From assembly GCA_947504725.1 (NCBI GenBank), contig CANNHN010000007.1, positions 99,790 through 163,789 on the forward strand: 64,000 nt of DNA, written 5' to 3'. Every line of letters begins with the position of its first letter. The stretch's first letter is position 1. Made by a program: the position numbers and the translations under genes. The notes under the pieces were generated by a model. The model was not told the DNA's origin. It did not search any database and saw nothing but the letters and a program-made list of their open reading frames with translations. This DNA comes from Bacteroidota bacterium. Its GTDB lineage: Bacteria > Bacteroidota > Bacteroidia > 2-12-FULL-35-15. Shown piece after piece: positions 17,178 through 28,400 of this stretch.

Positions 17178-19901
17178 ATGAAAAAAATTTTACTAATGAG
17201 CGCAATGATACTGGGTGGAATATTCAGTTCAACTGCTCAAGTTACAGTATCAGGTGATATTACAACAAATACTACCTGGACAAAAAACAATATTTATTTA
17301 TTAACCGGTGGGTTTGTTTATGTGACAGGAAATTCTACATTAACAATTGAAGCAGGTACTTTAATTAAAGGAAGCGGAGCTGCCTTAGTTATTACTCGTG
17401 GTTCAAAAATTATTGCAGATGGTACGCAAACAGAACCGATTGTGTTTACTTCTTCTCAACCGGCAGGCTCAAGAGGACCAGGAGATTGGGGAGGCTTGTT
17501 ACTTTGTGGAAAAGCGCCAATTAATGATCCAGCTGGCTCTCGAATAGCTGAAGGAGGAATCGACCCAGTTAAAGGATTGTATGGTGGAACTGATCCAAAT
17601 GATAATTCAGGTATCGTACGTTATGTTAGGATAGAATATGCAGGTATTTCATTCTTTACAGGAAGTGAAACTAATGGTTTAACGATGGGTGGTGTTGGAC
17701 TTGGAACTACTATTGATTATGTACAAGTAAGTCATGGTGGAGATGATTCTTTTGAGTGGTTTGGTGGTAGTGTGAACTGTAAACATTTAGTTTCACACAG
17801 AAGCTTGGACGATGAATTCGACACCGATTATGGATTCACTGGAAAAGTTCAATTTGCAGTATCAATAAGAGATTCATTAATTGCGGACGTTTCTCGTTCA
17901 AATGGTTTTGAATCTGATAATGATGCAACTGGTAGTATTAATGCACCTTTAACTCGTCCAGTATTTTCAAATGTGACTATTTTTGGTCCAAAACGCTTAG
18001 CAGCAACTACAATAGCTACAAACTATGGAAGAGCGTTACATTTAAGAAGAAGCTCTGCGATTTGTACTTATAATTCAGTTTTTACAGGTTTCCCTACAGG
18101 ATTGAAAATTGAAAATGATAATACAGCTTTAAATGCAAAAACAAATTCTATGCAATTTAAAAATAATATTATCGCAGGTTGTACAACTCCTTTAGATTCG
18201 GCTGGTCTTACCATTATTTGGGGAGCACCTTATGGTTCTATGCTAGGATGGTTTAATTTTGCTGCACATGCAAATTCAATTTTACCAAATAGTATGGATG
18301 TTATGGCTGTAAATCCATATAACTATACAAATCCAAATCTTCTTTTGCAAGCTGCATCTCCTGCATTAACAGGAGCTAGTTTTTCTAGTCCAAATTTGAC
18401 TGATCCATTTTTTACCCCTACTGCTTATCGTGGTGCATTTGATGGAACTAATGATTGGACAAAATGTTGGACAAATTTTGATCCTCAAAATACACCTTAT
18501 ACAACAGCAGGAATTAATTACTTAGCTGTTACAGTTACACCTAGTGGTCCAACTACTTTTTGTGCTGGTGGTTCAGTTACTTTAACTTCTGATGCAACAT
18601 CTGGAAATGTTTGGAGCACAACTGCTACAACATCTTCTATCAATGTTACTGCTTCAGGAAATTATTCAGTTACAGTTACTAATGCAGCTGGTTGTATGGT
18701 TACAACTCCTGTAATCGCTGTTACAGTTAATACACTTCCAACTCCAACAGTTACAGCTGGTGGTGCTACTACTTTCTGCGCTGGTGGTTCTGTTACTTTA
18801 TCAACTGGTGCATATAGTTCATATTCTTGGTCAAGTGGAGCAACAACTTCTTCTGCTGTAATTTCTACAGGAGGAAATCAAACTGTTATGGTTACTGACG
18901 CAAATGGTTGTGTTGGAACTTCTGCAATCACTGCAGTTACAGTTAATCCATTGCCTTCTGTTCCAACAATTTCAGCGGGTGGTTCAACTACTTTCTGTAC
19001 TGGTGGATCGGTAGTATTAACTTCTAGTTATACAGGCGGAAATGTTTGGTCTACTACTGCAACTACTGATGCTATTACAGTAAACAGTACAGGAAGTTAC
19101 ACTGTAACGCAAACAGATGTTAACGGTTGTTCATCAACTTCAGCTGCTACAAACGTAAGTGTAAGTAGTGCTCCAACTCCTACAGTTGCAATTACAGGTT
19201 CAACGTCACTTTGTGCTGGACAATCTGTAACATTAATGGCATCAACTTCTGATACCTATTTATGGAGCCCAGGCGGACAAACAACTCAATCTATAGTTGT
19301 AACTGCTGCTGGAACATACAATGTAACTACAACAAATGCAGATCCTTGTGATGGTGTTGGTGTTTCTTCAAATACAGTTGTAACTGTTAGTCCAGTTCCA
19401 ACAGCTGCTGGAGCTTTAGGTTCATTAGCAGGAACTGTTGCAACTTTCGCTAACACATCAACAGGTGCAACTTCATATTCTTGGGATTTTGGTGATTTGA
19501 GTAGTTCATCAGCAATGGCACCAGTTCATGCATATGCAACAAACGGAAATTACGTTATTACATTAATTGCTTCTAACGGAACTTGTTCTGATACAATTAC
19601 ATTTAACTTATTAGTAAATGTTGGAATTGCTGAAATTCAAACATTAGCAGGTGCTAACTTGTATCCAAATCCAGTTAGTCAAGTAGCTACAATTGATGTG
19701 AACTTAAATGAAGCTACAAACGTTTCAGTTTTTGTTTATGATATCACTGGAAAAGTAGTTGCGAATGTGTTTGACGGACAAATGAATGCTGGAATGACTA
19801 GCTTAAAAGTAGATGTTTCTAATTTAGAAGCTGGAATTTACTTTACAGCGATTGTTTCAAACAATGCAAAGAAAACATTAAAAATGGTTGTTGTTAAATA
19901 A
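17178..19901 (+). CDS. Large T9SS-secreted repeat protein with PKD domain
   Basis: The start at 17178 was chosen because MKKILLMSAMILGGIFSSTAQ is a good signal peptide; the frame is open further upstream but that part is not signal-like. The 907-residue protein has an N-terminal parallel-beta-type region (about 20-450), then about four Ig-like repeats each opening with a TFCAGGSVTL-like phrase, a PKD-like domain (YSWDFGDLSSSS) and a type A T9SS sorting domain (LYPNPVSQVATIDV to the final KTLKMVVVK). It is exported by PorSS/T9SS and anchored or released at the surface. It is linked to the TonB receptor by position; ligand unknown. Confidence 0.85.
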   Translation: MKKILLMSAMILGGIFSSTAQVTVSGDITTNTTWTKNNIYLLTGGFVYVTGNSTLTIEAGTLIKGSGAALVITRGSKIIADGTQTEPIVFTSSQPAGSRGPGDWGGLLLCGKAPINDPAGSRIAEGGIDPVKGLYGGTDPNDNSGIVRYVRIEYAGISFFTGSETNGLTMGGVGLGTTIDYVQVSHGGDDSFEWFGGSVNCKHLVSHRSLDDEFDTDYGFTGKVQFAVSIRDSLIADVSRSNGFESDNDATGSINAPLTRPVFSNVTIFGPKRLAATTIATNYGRALHLRRSSAICTYNSVFTGFPTGLKIENDNTALNAKTNSMQFKNNIIAGCTTPLDSAGLTIIWGAPYGSMLGWFNFAAHANSILPNSMDVMAVNPYNYTNPNLLLQAASPALTGASFSSPNLTDPFFTPTAYRGAFDGTNDWTKCWTNFDPQNTPYTTAGINYLAVTVTPSGPTTFCAGGSVTLTSDATSGNVWSTTATTSSINVTASGNYSVTVTNAAGCMVTTPVIAVTVNTLPTPTVTAGGATTFCAGGSVTLSTGAYSSYSWSSGATTSSAVISTGGNQTVMVTDANGCVGTSAITAVTVNPLPSVPTISAGGSTTFCTGGSVVLTSSYTGGNVWSTTATTDAITVNSTGSYTVTQTDVNGCSSTSAATNVSVSSAPTPTVAITGSTSLCAGQSVTLMASTSDTYLWSPGGQTTQSIVVTAAGTYNVTTTNADPCDGVGVSSNTVVTVSPVPTAAGALGSLAGTVATFANTSTGATSYSWDFGDLSSSSAMAPVHAYATNGNYVITLIASNGTCSDTITFNLLVNVGIAEIQTLAGANLYPNPVSQVATIDVNLNEATNVSVFVYDITGKVVANVFDGQMNAGMTSLKVDVSNLEAGIYFTAIVSNNAKKTLKMVVVK

Positions 19902-19925
19902 TAAATTTGATTCAGTTTTATAAGA

Positions 19926-19958
19926 ACATCCGTAACATTTGTTACGGGTGTTTTTTTT
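19926..19958 (+). terminator. Rho-independent terminator
   Basis: ACATCCGTAAC (19926-19936) pairs with GTTACGGGTGT (19941-19951) with one wobble, loop ATTT, followed by eight T. It ends the T9SS protein transcript. Confidence 0.85.
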
Positions 19959-20034
19959 AAAGCATAACAGAATAGTAATAGTTTGTAAAAGTTTAGAAAG
20001 TATTACTTCCATAAATTTATTCCAAAAAATAACG

Positions 20035-20418
20035 ATGAATACAAATATCAAAATTCTTTTAATTGATGACGAACCAGATATTCTTGAGTTCTTGTCTTAT
20101 AATTTTCGAAAAAGTGGTTTTACTTTAGTTACTGCGAATAATGGCATTGAAGGAATACGTCAAGCTACTCTTGAACAACCTCAATTAATTATATCAGATA
20201 TATTAATGCCGTTAATGGATGGTATAGAGATGTGTAAAACGCTTCGAAAAATGGAAGCATTTTACAGAATTCCATTTATCTTTCTTACAGCAGTAAGTGA
20301 CGACTATAAGGTGCTTTATGCAATGACGTCTGGTGCAGATCAATTTATTTCGAAACCTATTCGATACGAATATTTATTGTCAATGGTGAATCAATTAATG
20401 GAAGAAAAGGCTGCCTAG
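20035..20418 (+). CDS. Single-domain response regulator (receiver only)
   Basis: The ATG at 20035 begins MNTNIKILLIDDEPDI, exactly where PhoB-like receivers start, so the longer upstream frame was not used. 127 residues comprise one receiver domain with acidic DDE, phosphoacceptor D55 in LIISDILMP and the SKPI switch Lys, and no output domain. The N-terminal half closely resembles the receiver of the PhoB-like protein at 13243-13932, suggesting paralogy. It may act as a phosphate sink or through a protein partner; no kinase is adjacent. Confidence 0.82.
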   Translation: MNTNIKILLIDDEPDILEFLSYNFRKSGFTLVTANNGIEGIRQATLEQPQLIISDILMPLMDGIEMCKTLRKMEAFYRIPFIFLTAVSDDYKVLYAMTSGADQFISKPIRYEYLLSMVNQLMEEKAA

Positions 20419-20758
20419 TCTCTTCTTTTGTTCTTGCTTTTAAAGAATGCTCGAAATATTCATTTTCTGATTTTTATTAGTTTTGGCTCTGTTTATTTAA
20501 AAGTCAATTTTGAAGTTTGGATATGCATGTAAATTAATTTGTTCACTTCTTCGCACTGAATTTTAAATATTCCTTAATTATTACGTAATGCCTTCTTGAT
20601 ATCACCACACTATTTTTGTGCTGTGATATGTTTTATATATTATAGATATTTATGAGTTATGAGATAATCATAGTTCATTTCTTAAACGAAGCCATAAGCT
20701 TTATCAGCATTCTACCCCCTTTATTTTTCTCCTTTTTAACAATTAAATATATACTAAA
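20419..20758. other. Intergenic stretch without recognised gene
   Basis: About 340 bp of very AT-rich sequence between the receiver gene and the small ORF. No RNA gene, strong hairpin or Pho-box-like repeat was recognised. A promoter for the downstream genes must lie here or just after, but none stands out. Confidence 0.5.
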
Positions 20759-20884
20759 ATGAAAACAATTTTATTTTGGTTTCAGGCTCTTATAATTAGA
20801 GTTTTAATGAAACAACTGTCTGCATTATACTCTCCTTTTAAGTCTAACAGGCTGAAAGAAGATGAAACGTATTCTATTGTTTAA
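20759..20884 (+). CDS. Candidate 41-residue small protein
   Basis: An ATG-initiated ORF (MKTILFWFQALIIRVLMKQ...) with a hydrophobic, weakly amphipathic N-terminal half and a polar C-terminus (KEDETYSIV) ends 3 bp before the LpxH-like gene. The tight junction suggests cotranslation and a real gene, but the length alone gives little coding evidence and no homologue is known to me. Confidence 0.35.
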   Translation: MKTILFWFQALIIRVLMKQLSALYSPFKSNRLKEDETYSIV

Positions 20885-20887
20885 AAT

Positions 20888-21742
20888 ATGAAAATAAAAA
20901 AACGCGAAGTCGATGTCGTTGTAATCTCAGATATTCATTTGGGAACATATGGCTGTCATGCAAAAGAATTGTTGCAATACTTGAAAAGTATTAAGCCTAA
21001 AAAAATAATTTTGAATGGCGACATTATCGACATTTGGCAGTTTAATAAGCGATATTGGCCTTCTAGTCACATGCAAGTGATAAAACATATAACCGGATTA
21101 ATCGCGAAAGACGTTAAAGTATATTATGTAACCGGTAATCATGATGAGATGCTTCGAAAATTCGTAGGATTTAAAATGGGGTCGTTGAAAATAGTTAATA
21201 AAGTAATTTTAAACATTGATGGGAAGAAGGCTTGGATTTTTCATGGTGACGTATTTGATGTAACTATGAAACATGCAAAATGGCTGGCAAAATTAGGTGC
21301 AGCAGGATACGATACATTAATCTTAATTAACCGTGCAGTAAATTTCATTTCACAAAAAATGGGAAGAGGAAAAATCTCTCTTTCTAAAAAGATCAAGAAC
21401 AGTGTGAAGGGAGCAGTTAAATTTATTAATGCTTTTGAGCAAACTGCTGCAGATATTGGAATTTCAAATGATTATGATTTTGTTATTTGTGGTCATATTC
21501 ATCAGCCTGAAATCAGAGAAATAAAAAATGATAAAGGCTCAATCACTTATCTAAACTCAGGAGATTGGATTGAAAACTTAACTTCCTTGGAATACAATGA
21601 TGGAAGCTGGAGTATCTATAAATATCATGAGGATCTTATTGCTCAATCAATAGATCTTTCAGATAAAAATTATGTAAACTTAAACAAGGTTCAGCTTTTT
21701 GAAAATTTAGTTGAAGAATTTAATCTAATGAAACGTGCTTAA
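20888..21742 (+). CDS. LpxH-like metallophosphoesterase
   Basis: 284-residue calcineurin-type phosphoesterase with the full metal set: SDIHLG, NGDIID, GNHDE, FHGDVFD and GHIHQPE. Such proteins include UDP-2,3-diacylglucosamine diphosphatase of lipid A synthesis, and several Bacteroidota homologues of this length are annotated that way; a different phosphodiester substrate is possible. It is followed after 11 bp by a glycosyltransferase, consistent with an envelope glycolipid role. Confidence 0.83.
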   Translation: MKIKKREVDVVVISDIHLGTYGCHAKELLQYLKSIKPKKIILNGDIIDIWQFNKRYWPSSHMQVIKHITGLIAKDVKVYYVTGNHDEMLRKFVGFKMGSLKIVNKVILNIDGKKAWIFHGDVFDVTMKHAKWLAKLGAAGYDTLILINRAVNFISQKMGRGKISLSKKIKNSVKGAVKFINAFEQTAADIGISNDYDFVICGHIHQPEIREIKNDKGSITYLNSGDWIENLTSLEYNDGSWSIYKYHEDLIAQSIDLSDKNYVNLNKVQLFENLVEEFNLMKRA

Positions 21743-21753
21743 AAAAATTATCT

Positions 21754-22800
21754 ATGAAAATATTATACGCTATACAAGGCACTGGAAACGGACATTTAAG
21801 TCGCGCCAGAGATATTGTTCCGATCCTTCAGAAAAAAGGAGAGGTCGACATCTTAGTGAGTGGAATTCAAGCGGATGTAAGTTTGCCTTTTCCAATTAAA
21901 TATCAATTAAAAGGTTTGAGTTTTGTTTTTGGAAAAAAAGGTGGCGTTGACATTGTGAGCACTTATTTAAAAATGGATACTCGCGAATTATTAAAGGACA
22001 TTGAAAAAATTCCAATTGAGGAGTACGATTTAATTATTAATGATTTTGAACCAGTAACTGCTTGGGCTTGCAAACAAAAAGGATTGCCTTGTATTTCCTT
22101 AAGCCACCAATGCGCTGTACTTTCGAAAAATGCCCCTAAGCCTAAAAAGAAAGATCCACTCGGGAGAACGGTATTAAAATATTATGCACCTACTACATCT
22201 CAGTACGGGTTTCATTTCTCCAATTTCGATAAAAATATTTTTACACCAGTAATTCGTCAAGAGATTCGGGAATTAAAACCTACAAACAATCGACACTATA
22301 CCGTTTATTTGCCAGCTTATGATGATGCACGTTTGTTGGAGAATTTGAAAAATTTTAAAACAATTCAATGGGAGGTTTTTAGTAAGCACAATAAAAAAAT
22401 AATTGTAGAGGATAATGTCATTATTCGTCCAATCAGCAATGAGGCGTTTATAAAAAGTATGGCAACCTGTGCTGGAGTATTGTGTGGTGCAGGTTTTGAA
22501 ACTCCAGCTGAGGCTCTTTTTCTTAAAAAGAAATTGCTTGTGATTCCTATGAAAACTCAATACGAACAACAATGCAATGCAGCAGCTTTAAAAGTGATGG
22601 GTGTTCCAGTAATAAAAAGTTTAAAGAAAAAACATCATGCGGTGATAAAAGACTGGATAGAATATGGGAAAATTATTCCAGTTGATTATCCAGATATTAC
22701 CGAACAAATTATTAACACACTTATTACAAGTCATTACCGTAAAAAAATCTATGTGCCGGATTTTAAATGGGAAGAGTCGAGTCATCTTGCTCGTGTATAA
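21754..22800 (+). CDS. MurG/GT-B-like glycosyltransferase
   Basis: 348 residues beginning KILYAIQGTGNGHLSRARDIVPIL, the Gly-rich start of GT-B glycosyltransferases that act on lipid or polyprenol acceptors, and ending with the donor-site region GVLCGAGFETPAEALFLKKKLLVIP. A related but different protein is encoded at 53288-54394. Cotranscribed with the LpxH-like gene; substrate unknown. Confidence 0.8.
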   Translation: MKILYAIQGTGNGHLSRARDIVPILQKKGEVDILVSGIQADVSLPFPIKYQLKGLSFVFGKKGGVDIVSTYLKMDTRELLKDIEKIPIEEYDLIINDFEPVTAWACKQKGLPCISLSHQCAVLSKNAPKPKKKDPLGRTVLKYYAPTTSQYGFHFSNFDKNIFTPVIRQEIRELKPTNNRHYTVYLPAYDDARLLENLKNFKTIQWEVFSKHNKKIIVEDNVIIRPISNEAFIKSMATCAGVLCGAGFETPAEALFLKKKLLVIPMKTQYEQQCNAAALKVMGVPVIKSLKKKHHAVIKDWIEYGKIIPVDYPDITEQIINTLITSHYRKKIYVPDFKWEESSHLARV

Positions 22801-22817
22801 ATTTTCTCTGCCATTTT

Positions 22818-24149
22818 ATGTTTGATAAAAAACAATTCGGGAATGATTTCAAATGGGGCGTTTCAACTGCCGCTTACCAAATAGAAGGTGCTCATCTTTC
22901 TGATGGGAAAGGACATTCTATTTGGGATAAATTCTCTAATCAACCAAAAAAAATATTTAAAGGTCATAATGGCAATCATGCTTGCGATTTTTATAATAAA
23001 TATCGAGATGATTTACAGTTGATGAAATATCTAAATATTCCCAACTTTCGTTTTTCATTAGCTTGGTCACGAATTCTTCCAAATGGAACTGGACATGCTA
23101 ATCAAAAAGGAATAGATTTCTATAATAAATTAATTGATCAATCATTAGAGTTTGGGATTGAACCTTGGGTAACTTTATATCATTGGGATTTGCCACAAGC
23201 ACTCGAAAATAAAGGCGGTTGGACGAATAGAGAAGTAGTTGGTTGGTTTTCTGATTATGCTGAGTTGTGTGCAAAACAATTTGGCGACAGAGTTAAAAAT
23301 TGGATGGTCTTGAATGAACCAATGGTTTTTACTGGAGCAGGATATTTTTTAGGTGTTCATGCCCCAGGGAGAAAAGGTCTCCGAAATTTCATTCCTGCAG
23401 TTCATCATGCTGCACTTTCTCAATCTGTTATAGCAAAGATTATTAAAGACATTTGTCCATTATCTAATGTCGGAACAACTTTTTCTTGTTCTCATTTAGA
23501 ACCCAATACAAGTTCAGATAAAGATAGATTAGCAACCATCAAAGTGGATGCATTGATCAACAGACTCTTTATTGAACCATCATTAGGATTAGGTTATCCT
23601 ACGTCTGATATAAAGTTATTGGATAGAATTTATAAATATTTTTTGCCGAATGACGAGCATTTATTGAAACATGATTTTGATTTTGTTGGAATCCAAAATT
23701 ACACGCGTGAAATAGTTACACATTCTTATTTCGTACCATTATTGAATGCTAAATTTATAAAAGCTGAAAAAAGAAAAGTTCCAATTACTCTAATGAATTG
23801 GGAGGTTTATCCGGATGCTCTTTATCAGATTTTAAAAAAATACAGCGCCTATCCTCAAATTAAAAAAATTATTGTTACAGAAAATGGCGCAGCATTTCAT
23901 GACACTATTTTTGACGGTAAGGTAAACGATGAATTAAGGACAAGCTATCTGAAAAGCCATATCGGGGAGGTTCTTCGTGCAAAAAACGATGGCGTGAATG
24001 TAGGTGGTTATTTTGTGTGGACATTTACAGACAATTTTGAATGGGCCGAAGGATTTTACCCCAGATTCGGTTTAGTGCATACAAATTTTAAGACTCAAGA
24101 GCGTACTGTTAAGCAATCAGGATACTGGTATAAAGAATTTCTGCAATAA
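22818..24149 (+). CDS. Family GH1 beta-glucosidase
   Basis: Starting at the ATG at 22818 (MFDKKQFGNDFKWGVSTAAYQIEGA) gives 443 residues, the normal GH1 length and start; the frame is open further upstream into the previous gene. The acid/base Glu is E167 in VLNEPMVF, the nucleophile E355 in VTENGAA, and the sugar-binding WTFTDNFEWAEGF motif is near the C-terminus. It hydrolyses terminal beta-glucosides or related sugars. There is no signal peptide, so it is probably cytoplasmic. Confidence 0.93.
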   Translation: MFDKKQFGNDFKWGVSTAAYQIEGAHLSDGKGHSIWDKFSNQPKKIFKGHNGNHACDFYNKYRDDLQLMKYLNIPNFRFSLAWSRILPNGTGHANQKGIDFYNKLIDQSLEFGIEPWVTLYHWDLPQALENKGGWTNREVVGWFSDYAELCAKQFGDRVKNWMVLNEPMVFTGAGYFLGVHAPGRKGLRNFIPAVHHAALSQSVIAKIIKDICPLSNVGTTFSCSHLEPNTSSDKDRLATIKVDALINRLFIEPSLGLGYPTSDIKLLDRIYKYFLPNDEHLLKHDFDFVGIQNYTREIVTHSYFVPLLNAKFIKAEKRKVPITLMNWEVYPDALYQILKKYSAYPQIKKIIVTENGAAFHDTIFDGKVNDELRTSYLKSHIGEVLRAKNDGVNVGGYFVWTFTDNFEWAEGFYPRFGLVHTNFKTQERTVKQSGYWYKEFLQ

Positions 24150-24155
24150 AATAGC

Positions 24156-25082
24156 CTATAGCTCAACACCCAAAACTAAAACATCATCTGTTTGTTCTAC
24201 ATTTCCCTTCCACTCATGAAACATTCGTTCCAATTCTAATTGTTGTGTTTGCATGGAAAGCTTTGCGGTTTTTAATAAAGTAGACTTGAATTTTTTTGTC
24301 ATAAATTTTTTATCGTTCGGCCCACCGAACTGATCAGCATAGCCATCACTGCAGAGGTAAAGTCTGTCACCTTTCTTAAAATTCATACTTTGACTTTCAT
24401 ATCTTCTAATCGATTCAAGATTCATTCCTCCAATTGGATAATGTGAACCTTCCAAACTTGTGAAATCGTTTTTGGAGATATGATACAAAGGGCGCAGTGC
24501 TCCGGCATAGGTTAAAAATTTTGTATCATAATCTATGCAACATAGTGAAATATCCATCCCGTCAAACGGACGCTTGTCTTCATCTATCAAGTCGTTAGAA
24601 TAATCAAATGCTTTTTTTAGTTTATGATCTAAGCGCTGAAGAATGTATGATACATCTGTGTTCTTTTCTTCTATGATAATTTGATTTAATAAGTTGATTC
24701 CCAATACTGACATAAATGCACCAGGTATTCCATGTCCTGTGCAATCTACTACAGCAATTATTGTTTTGTTTTCCATTTTTGTAAACCAATAAAAATCACC
24801 ACTTACAATATCTTTTGGTTTGAACAAAATAAATGACTCAGAAAAAAGTCGAAACAAGTGTTTTTCTTTTAACATCATTCCTTCTTGAATTCTTTTAGCA
24901 TAAATGATACTATCATTTAACTCATTGCTTTTTATAGTTTTGATTTTTTCTTTGAGTGCAATCGTCTCTTCAATTTCATAAACTTCTCTAATGGAATCCG
25001 TCTGAAATAGTTTATTAGCAATTGTTTTAAGGAAATAATTGTATTTATGAAAACTGTTTTTGGATGCGAGTACTTGCGTCAT
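24156..25082 (-). CDS. SpoIIE/PP2C-type serine phosphatase
   Basis: 308 residues. An N-terminal helical region (about 1-60) is followed by a PPM phosphatase domain: IQEGMM, FKPKDIVSGDFYWF, AVVDCTGHGIPGAFMS, DGMDISLCCID, LYLCSDGYADQFGG and QTDDVLVLG, containing the metal-binding aspartates. In Bacteroidota such proteins often carry sensor domains and act on STAS/SiaC-type partners. A SiaC homologue is encoded at 11734-12108, but nothing else ties them together. Confidence 0.85.
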   Translation of the reverse strand: MTQVLASKNSFHKYNYFLKTIANKLFQTDSIREVYEIEETIALKEKIKTIKSNELNDSIIYAKRIQEGMMLKEKHLFRLFSESFILFKPKDIVSGDFYWFTKMENKTIIAVVDCTGHGIPGAFMSVLGINLLNQIIIEEKNTDVSYILQRLDHKLKKAFDYSNDLIDEDKRPFDGMDISLCCIDYDTKFLTYAGALRPLYHISKNDFTSLEGSHYPIGGMNLESIRRYESQSMNFKKGDRLYLCSDGYADQFGGPNDKKFMTKKFKSTLLKTAKLSMQTQQLELERMFHEWKGNVEQTDDVLVLGVEL

Positions 25083-25496
25083 ATGTCTTTCTTGTTTGGA
25101 TACAATGTTACGGAAACACCTAATTATAGTTGTGTTTGAGGTATGAAGAAATTGTTAATATAGAGAAAGAGAAAAAAATAAACACTAACACTTGTAAATT
25201 GTCGACCAAATCATATTCTTGAATGTCCTTTTAATATTGTGATGTAAGCGTAATGATTTTTTAATTCTCTTTTCTTTTGTTATAACAATTGTTTTGAGTT
25301 AAAACTGTTTTTAAAATATTTGAATGTAATATATTTAGATTGAATTTTTGTTTTTTAACATTGATAACATTATCTGTGCTTTTTGTTTCTTTTGTTTTTA
25401 CACTGCAGTAAGATTAGTAAGCATTGCATAATACTCAGCTATCATTTAAATAAACTTGTCTTATCACTTTTGTTGCGAAACTAAATAGTAAAAAAC
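25083..25496. promoter_or_regulatory. 414-bp intergenic region with a repeated motif
   Basis: AT-rich region between the divergent phosphatase and choice-of-anchor genes. ACATTGATAACA at 25358-25369 recurs at 29368-29379 upstream of the small secreted protein. It is preceded by TTA, giving two TTAACAT-like heptamers only 9 bp apart (25355 and 25364), so it does not fit the 11-bp Pho-box rule. No gene is seen. Confidence 0.4.
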
Positions 25497-28400
25497 ATGA
25501 AAAAATCGTACATGAATTTGTTGAAGAAGTTATGCCTAACTTTTGGGCTTATGGGTTGTGTAATTACTGCACAGGCAGGACCTGGATTAATAATATCTGA
25601 ATTTTTTGTTAATCCTTCGGGAACAGATTCTCCATTTGAGTGGGTAGAATTTAGAGCTACAAAATTTATAAACTTTGCAGTTACTCCTTATAGTGTAGTA
25701 ATTGCTAACAATGGAACTGCAACAACAGCAGGTTGGATATCAGGTGGTGTGTTAACCTATGGTTTTAATATTAATACGGGAACGGTAAATCCTGGAGATG
25801 TTGTATATGTTGGTGGTTCATCCATGACACCTACAGGAGTTAAGTTAAGAGCAATCAATACATTAACAACTGGAGGTGATGGATTTGGAAGTTCTTCTTC
25901 AGGTCCTTTTGGAAATGGTGGAGCAAATGCTGATGGGATTGCAGTTTTTGATGCAGACATATCTACACTAACAAATTCTTCTGTTCCAATTGATGCTATT
26001 TTTTATGGAGCTGGTGTTGGAACAGCATTAGTAAATGCAGGAGTAGATGGTTATCAATTACCTATAAGCGATATGTATCCTGGTGGAAAAATACAAACTG
26101 GAAGTTTTGTTGCTGTTGATCCTACTTCATCGGGTGTCACAGTTGTTGCTACCGGAACTTTTGATACTTTAGTTAATGCATATACAGCAAACAGAACGTG
26201 GGCTATCGGTGCAATGACTGATGGAACGTCTACTGTAACACTTGTATTGCCTCCTGCAAATCTTGCTTTTTCGATAGATAATCAAACAGTTGTAGAAGCT
26301 GCAGGAACAATTACTGCTAACATTGTAATTACTGGTTCAAATGCTAATTCATCATCTGTTGATGTGGTGATCATTCCTTTTGGAACAGCAAGTGTTGGGT
26401 CTGATATTACTTACTCAACAACAACTATCACTTTCCCAGGAAGTGCAACTGGAACATTGCCAGTAACCATTACAATTAATGAAGATTTGTTGCCAGAAAA
26501 TTCAGAGTATTTTGTTCTTCGATTACAAAATCCTGTAAATGCAGCATTGGGTACTATTACCCAACAAACTATTTATATTCAAGACAACGAAAATTCTACG
26601 CCTATTGGAACGGGTGAAGTTTCTATGTCATTTGTTTCTAGTTTTTCTAATGGAACAGCAGGAACAAATTCTTCGGAGATTGTTGCACATGATCCAATAA
26701 GTCAACGTTTGTTTTTAGCAAATTCTATTGGAAGAAAATTGGATATTGTTGATTTTTCAAATCCGGCAGCTATGATATTGCTTGCCTCAATTGATATTTC
26801 TTCTTATGGAAATATAAATAGTGTTGCAGTTAAGAATGGAATTGTAGCTTGTGCTATTGAAAATATTACTCCAGAATTAGATGGTTTTGTTGTGTTTTTT
26901 GACACAAATGGTGTATTTCAAAAACAAGTTATTGTTGGTGCAATGCCCGATATGATAACGTTTAATAATGCAGGAACGAGAGTTTTAACTGCAAATGAAG
27001 GACAGCCGAATGACGCGTATACAATCGATCCTGAAGGCTCGGTAAGCATCATTGATATTTCAGGAGGTATTCCAGCATTGTTGCAAACAAATGTTACAAC
27101 TGCATTATTCACATCTTTTAATAGTCAAATGGCAACTTTAAAAGCAAGTGGAGTAAGAATTTTCGGACCAGGTTCAACTGTTGCGCAAGATATGGAACCT
27201 GAATATATTGCTTTATCAGCGGATGATCAAACTGCATATGTTGCCTTACAAGAGAACAATGCATTTGCATATGTAAATATGACTACCAATACAATTACTG
27301 ATATTAAGCCTTTGGGTTTTAAAGATTACTCTGTTCTTAATAATGGAATTGATGCAACTAATAGTGGAAGCAATATAAATATTGCAAATTGGCCAATTAA
27401 AGGTGTTTATATGCCTGATGCAATGACTCGTTTTAATATTGGAGCATCAGAATATCTAATCACTGCCAATGAAGGTGACGCAAGAGCTTATACAGGATTG
27501 AATGAAGAAACAACAATAGGAAATGCTGGATATGTTTTAGACGCGACTGCTTTTCCGTATGCTTCTGTAATGAAATCAAATGCAAATCTTGGAAGATTAA
27601 AATGTACAAATCAGCTAGGTGATACTGATGCTGATGGCGACTTTGATCAAATATATACTTATGGTGCACGTTCATTTTCTATTTGGAATGCAACCACTGG
27701 TACTTTGGTATACGATAGTGGAAGTGATATGGAAAAAATTACTGCAAATGATCCTACGTATGGAGCAATGTTTAATTGCAGCAATACTAATATTACAAAG
27801 AAGGATAGAAGTGATGATAAAGGTCCTGAGCCTGAAGGGGTAGTTACTGCATCAATCGCAGGGAATATGTATGCTTTTGTTAGCATGGAACGTGTAGGTG
27901 GATTGATGGCATTTAATATTAATAATCCTGCAGCACCAGTGTTTGTTCAATATGTTAACAATCGTGGTTTAACTGGATTAACTGGAGATAGAGGACCAGA
28001 AGGAACTTTATACATCTCTCAACAAAATAGTCCAACTGGAAAAGCTTTAATTGTTTTAGGAAATGAAGTTAGCAGTACAACTTCTGTTTATGAAATTGCT
28101 TGTCCGCTTGCTACAGCTGTTAACACAGCATCCGGAGCAACTACTTTTTGTAGTGGAAATACAGTTGCATTGTCATCTAGCACTTTACCTGGTGCAACAT
28201 ATGCGTGGTACAATGGCGTTACTCCAATAGTAGGAGCTACTGCTTCAACTTATTCTGCAACAGTTTCGGGTACTTATTCAGTTCAATTGAATAATGTTGG
28301 CTGCACTGTTCCTTCAAATACAATAGCCGTTACAGTTAACGCATTACCTTCAACCACAGTTACAGCAGGAGGTTCGCCTACTTTTTGTGCGGGTGGAACT

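Noticed and set aside
25355..25370. Full Pho-box before the choice-of-anchor gene
   Set aside because: The two heptamers are 9 bp apart instead of 11 bp, so it does not meet the rule satisfied by the other sites.
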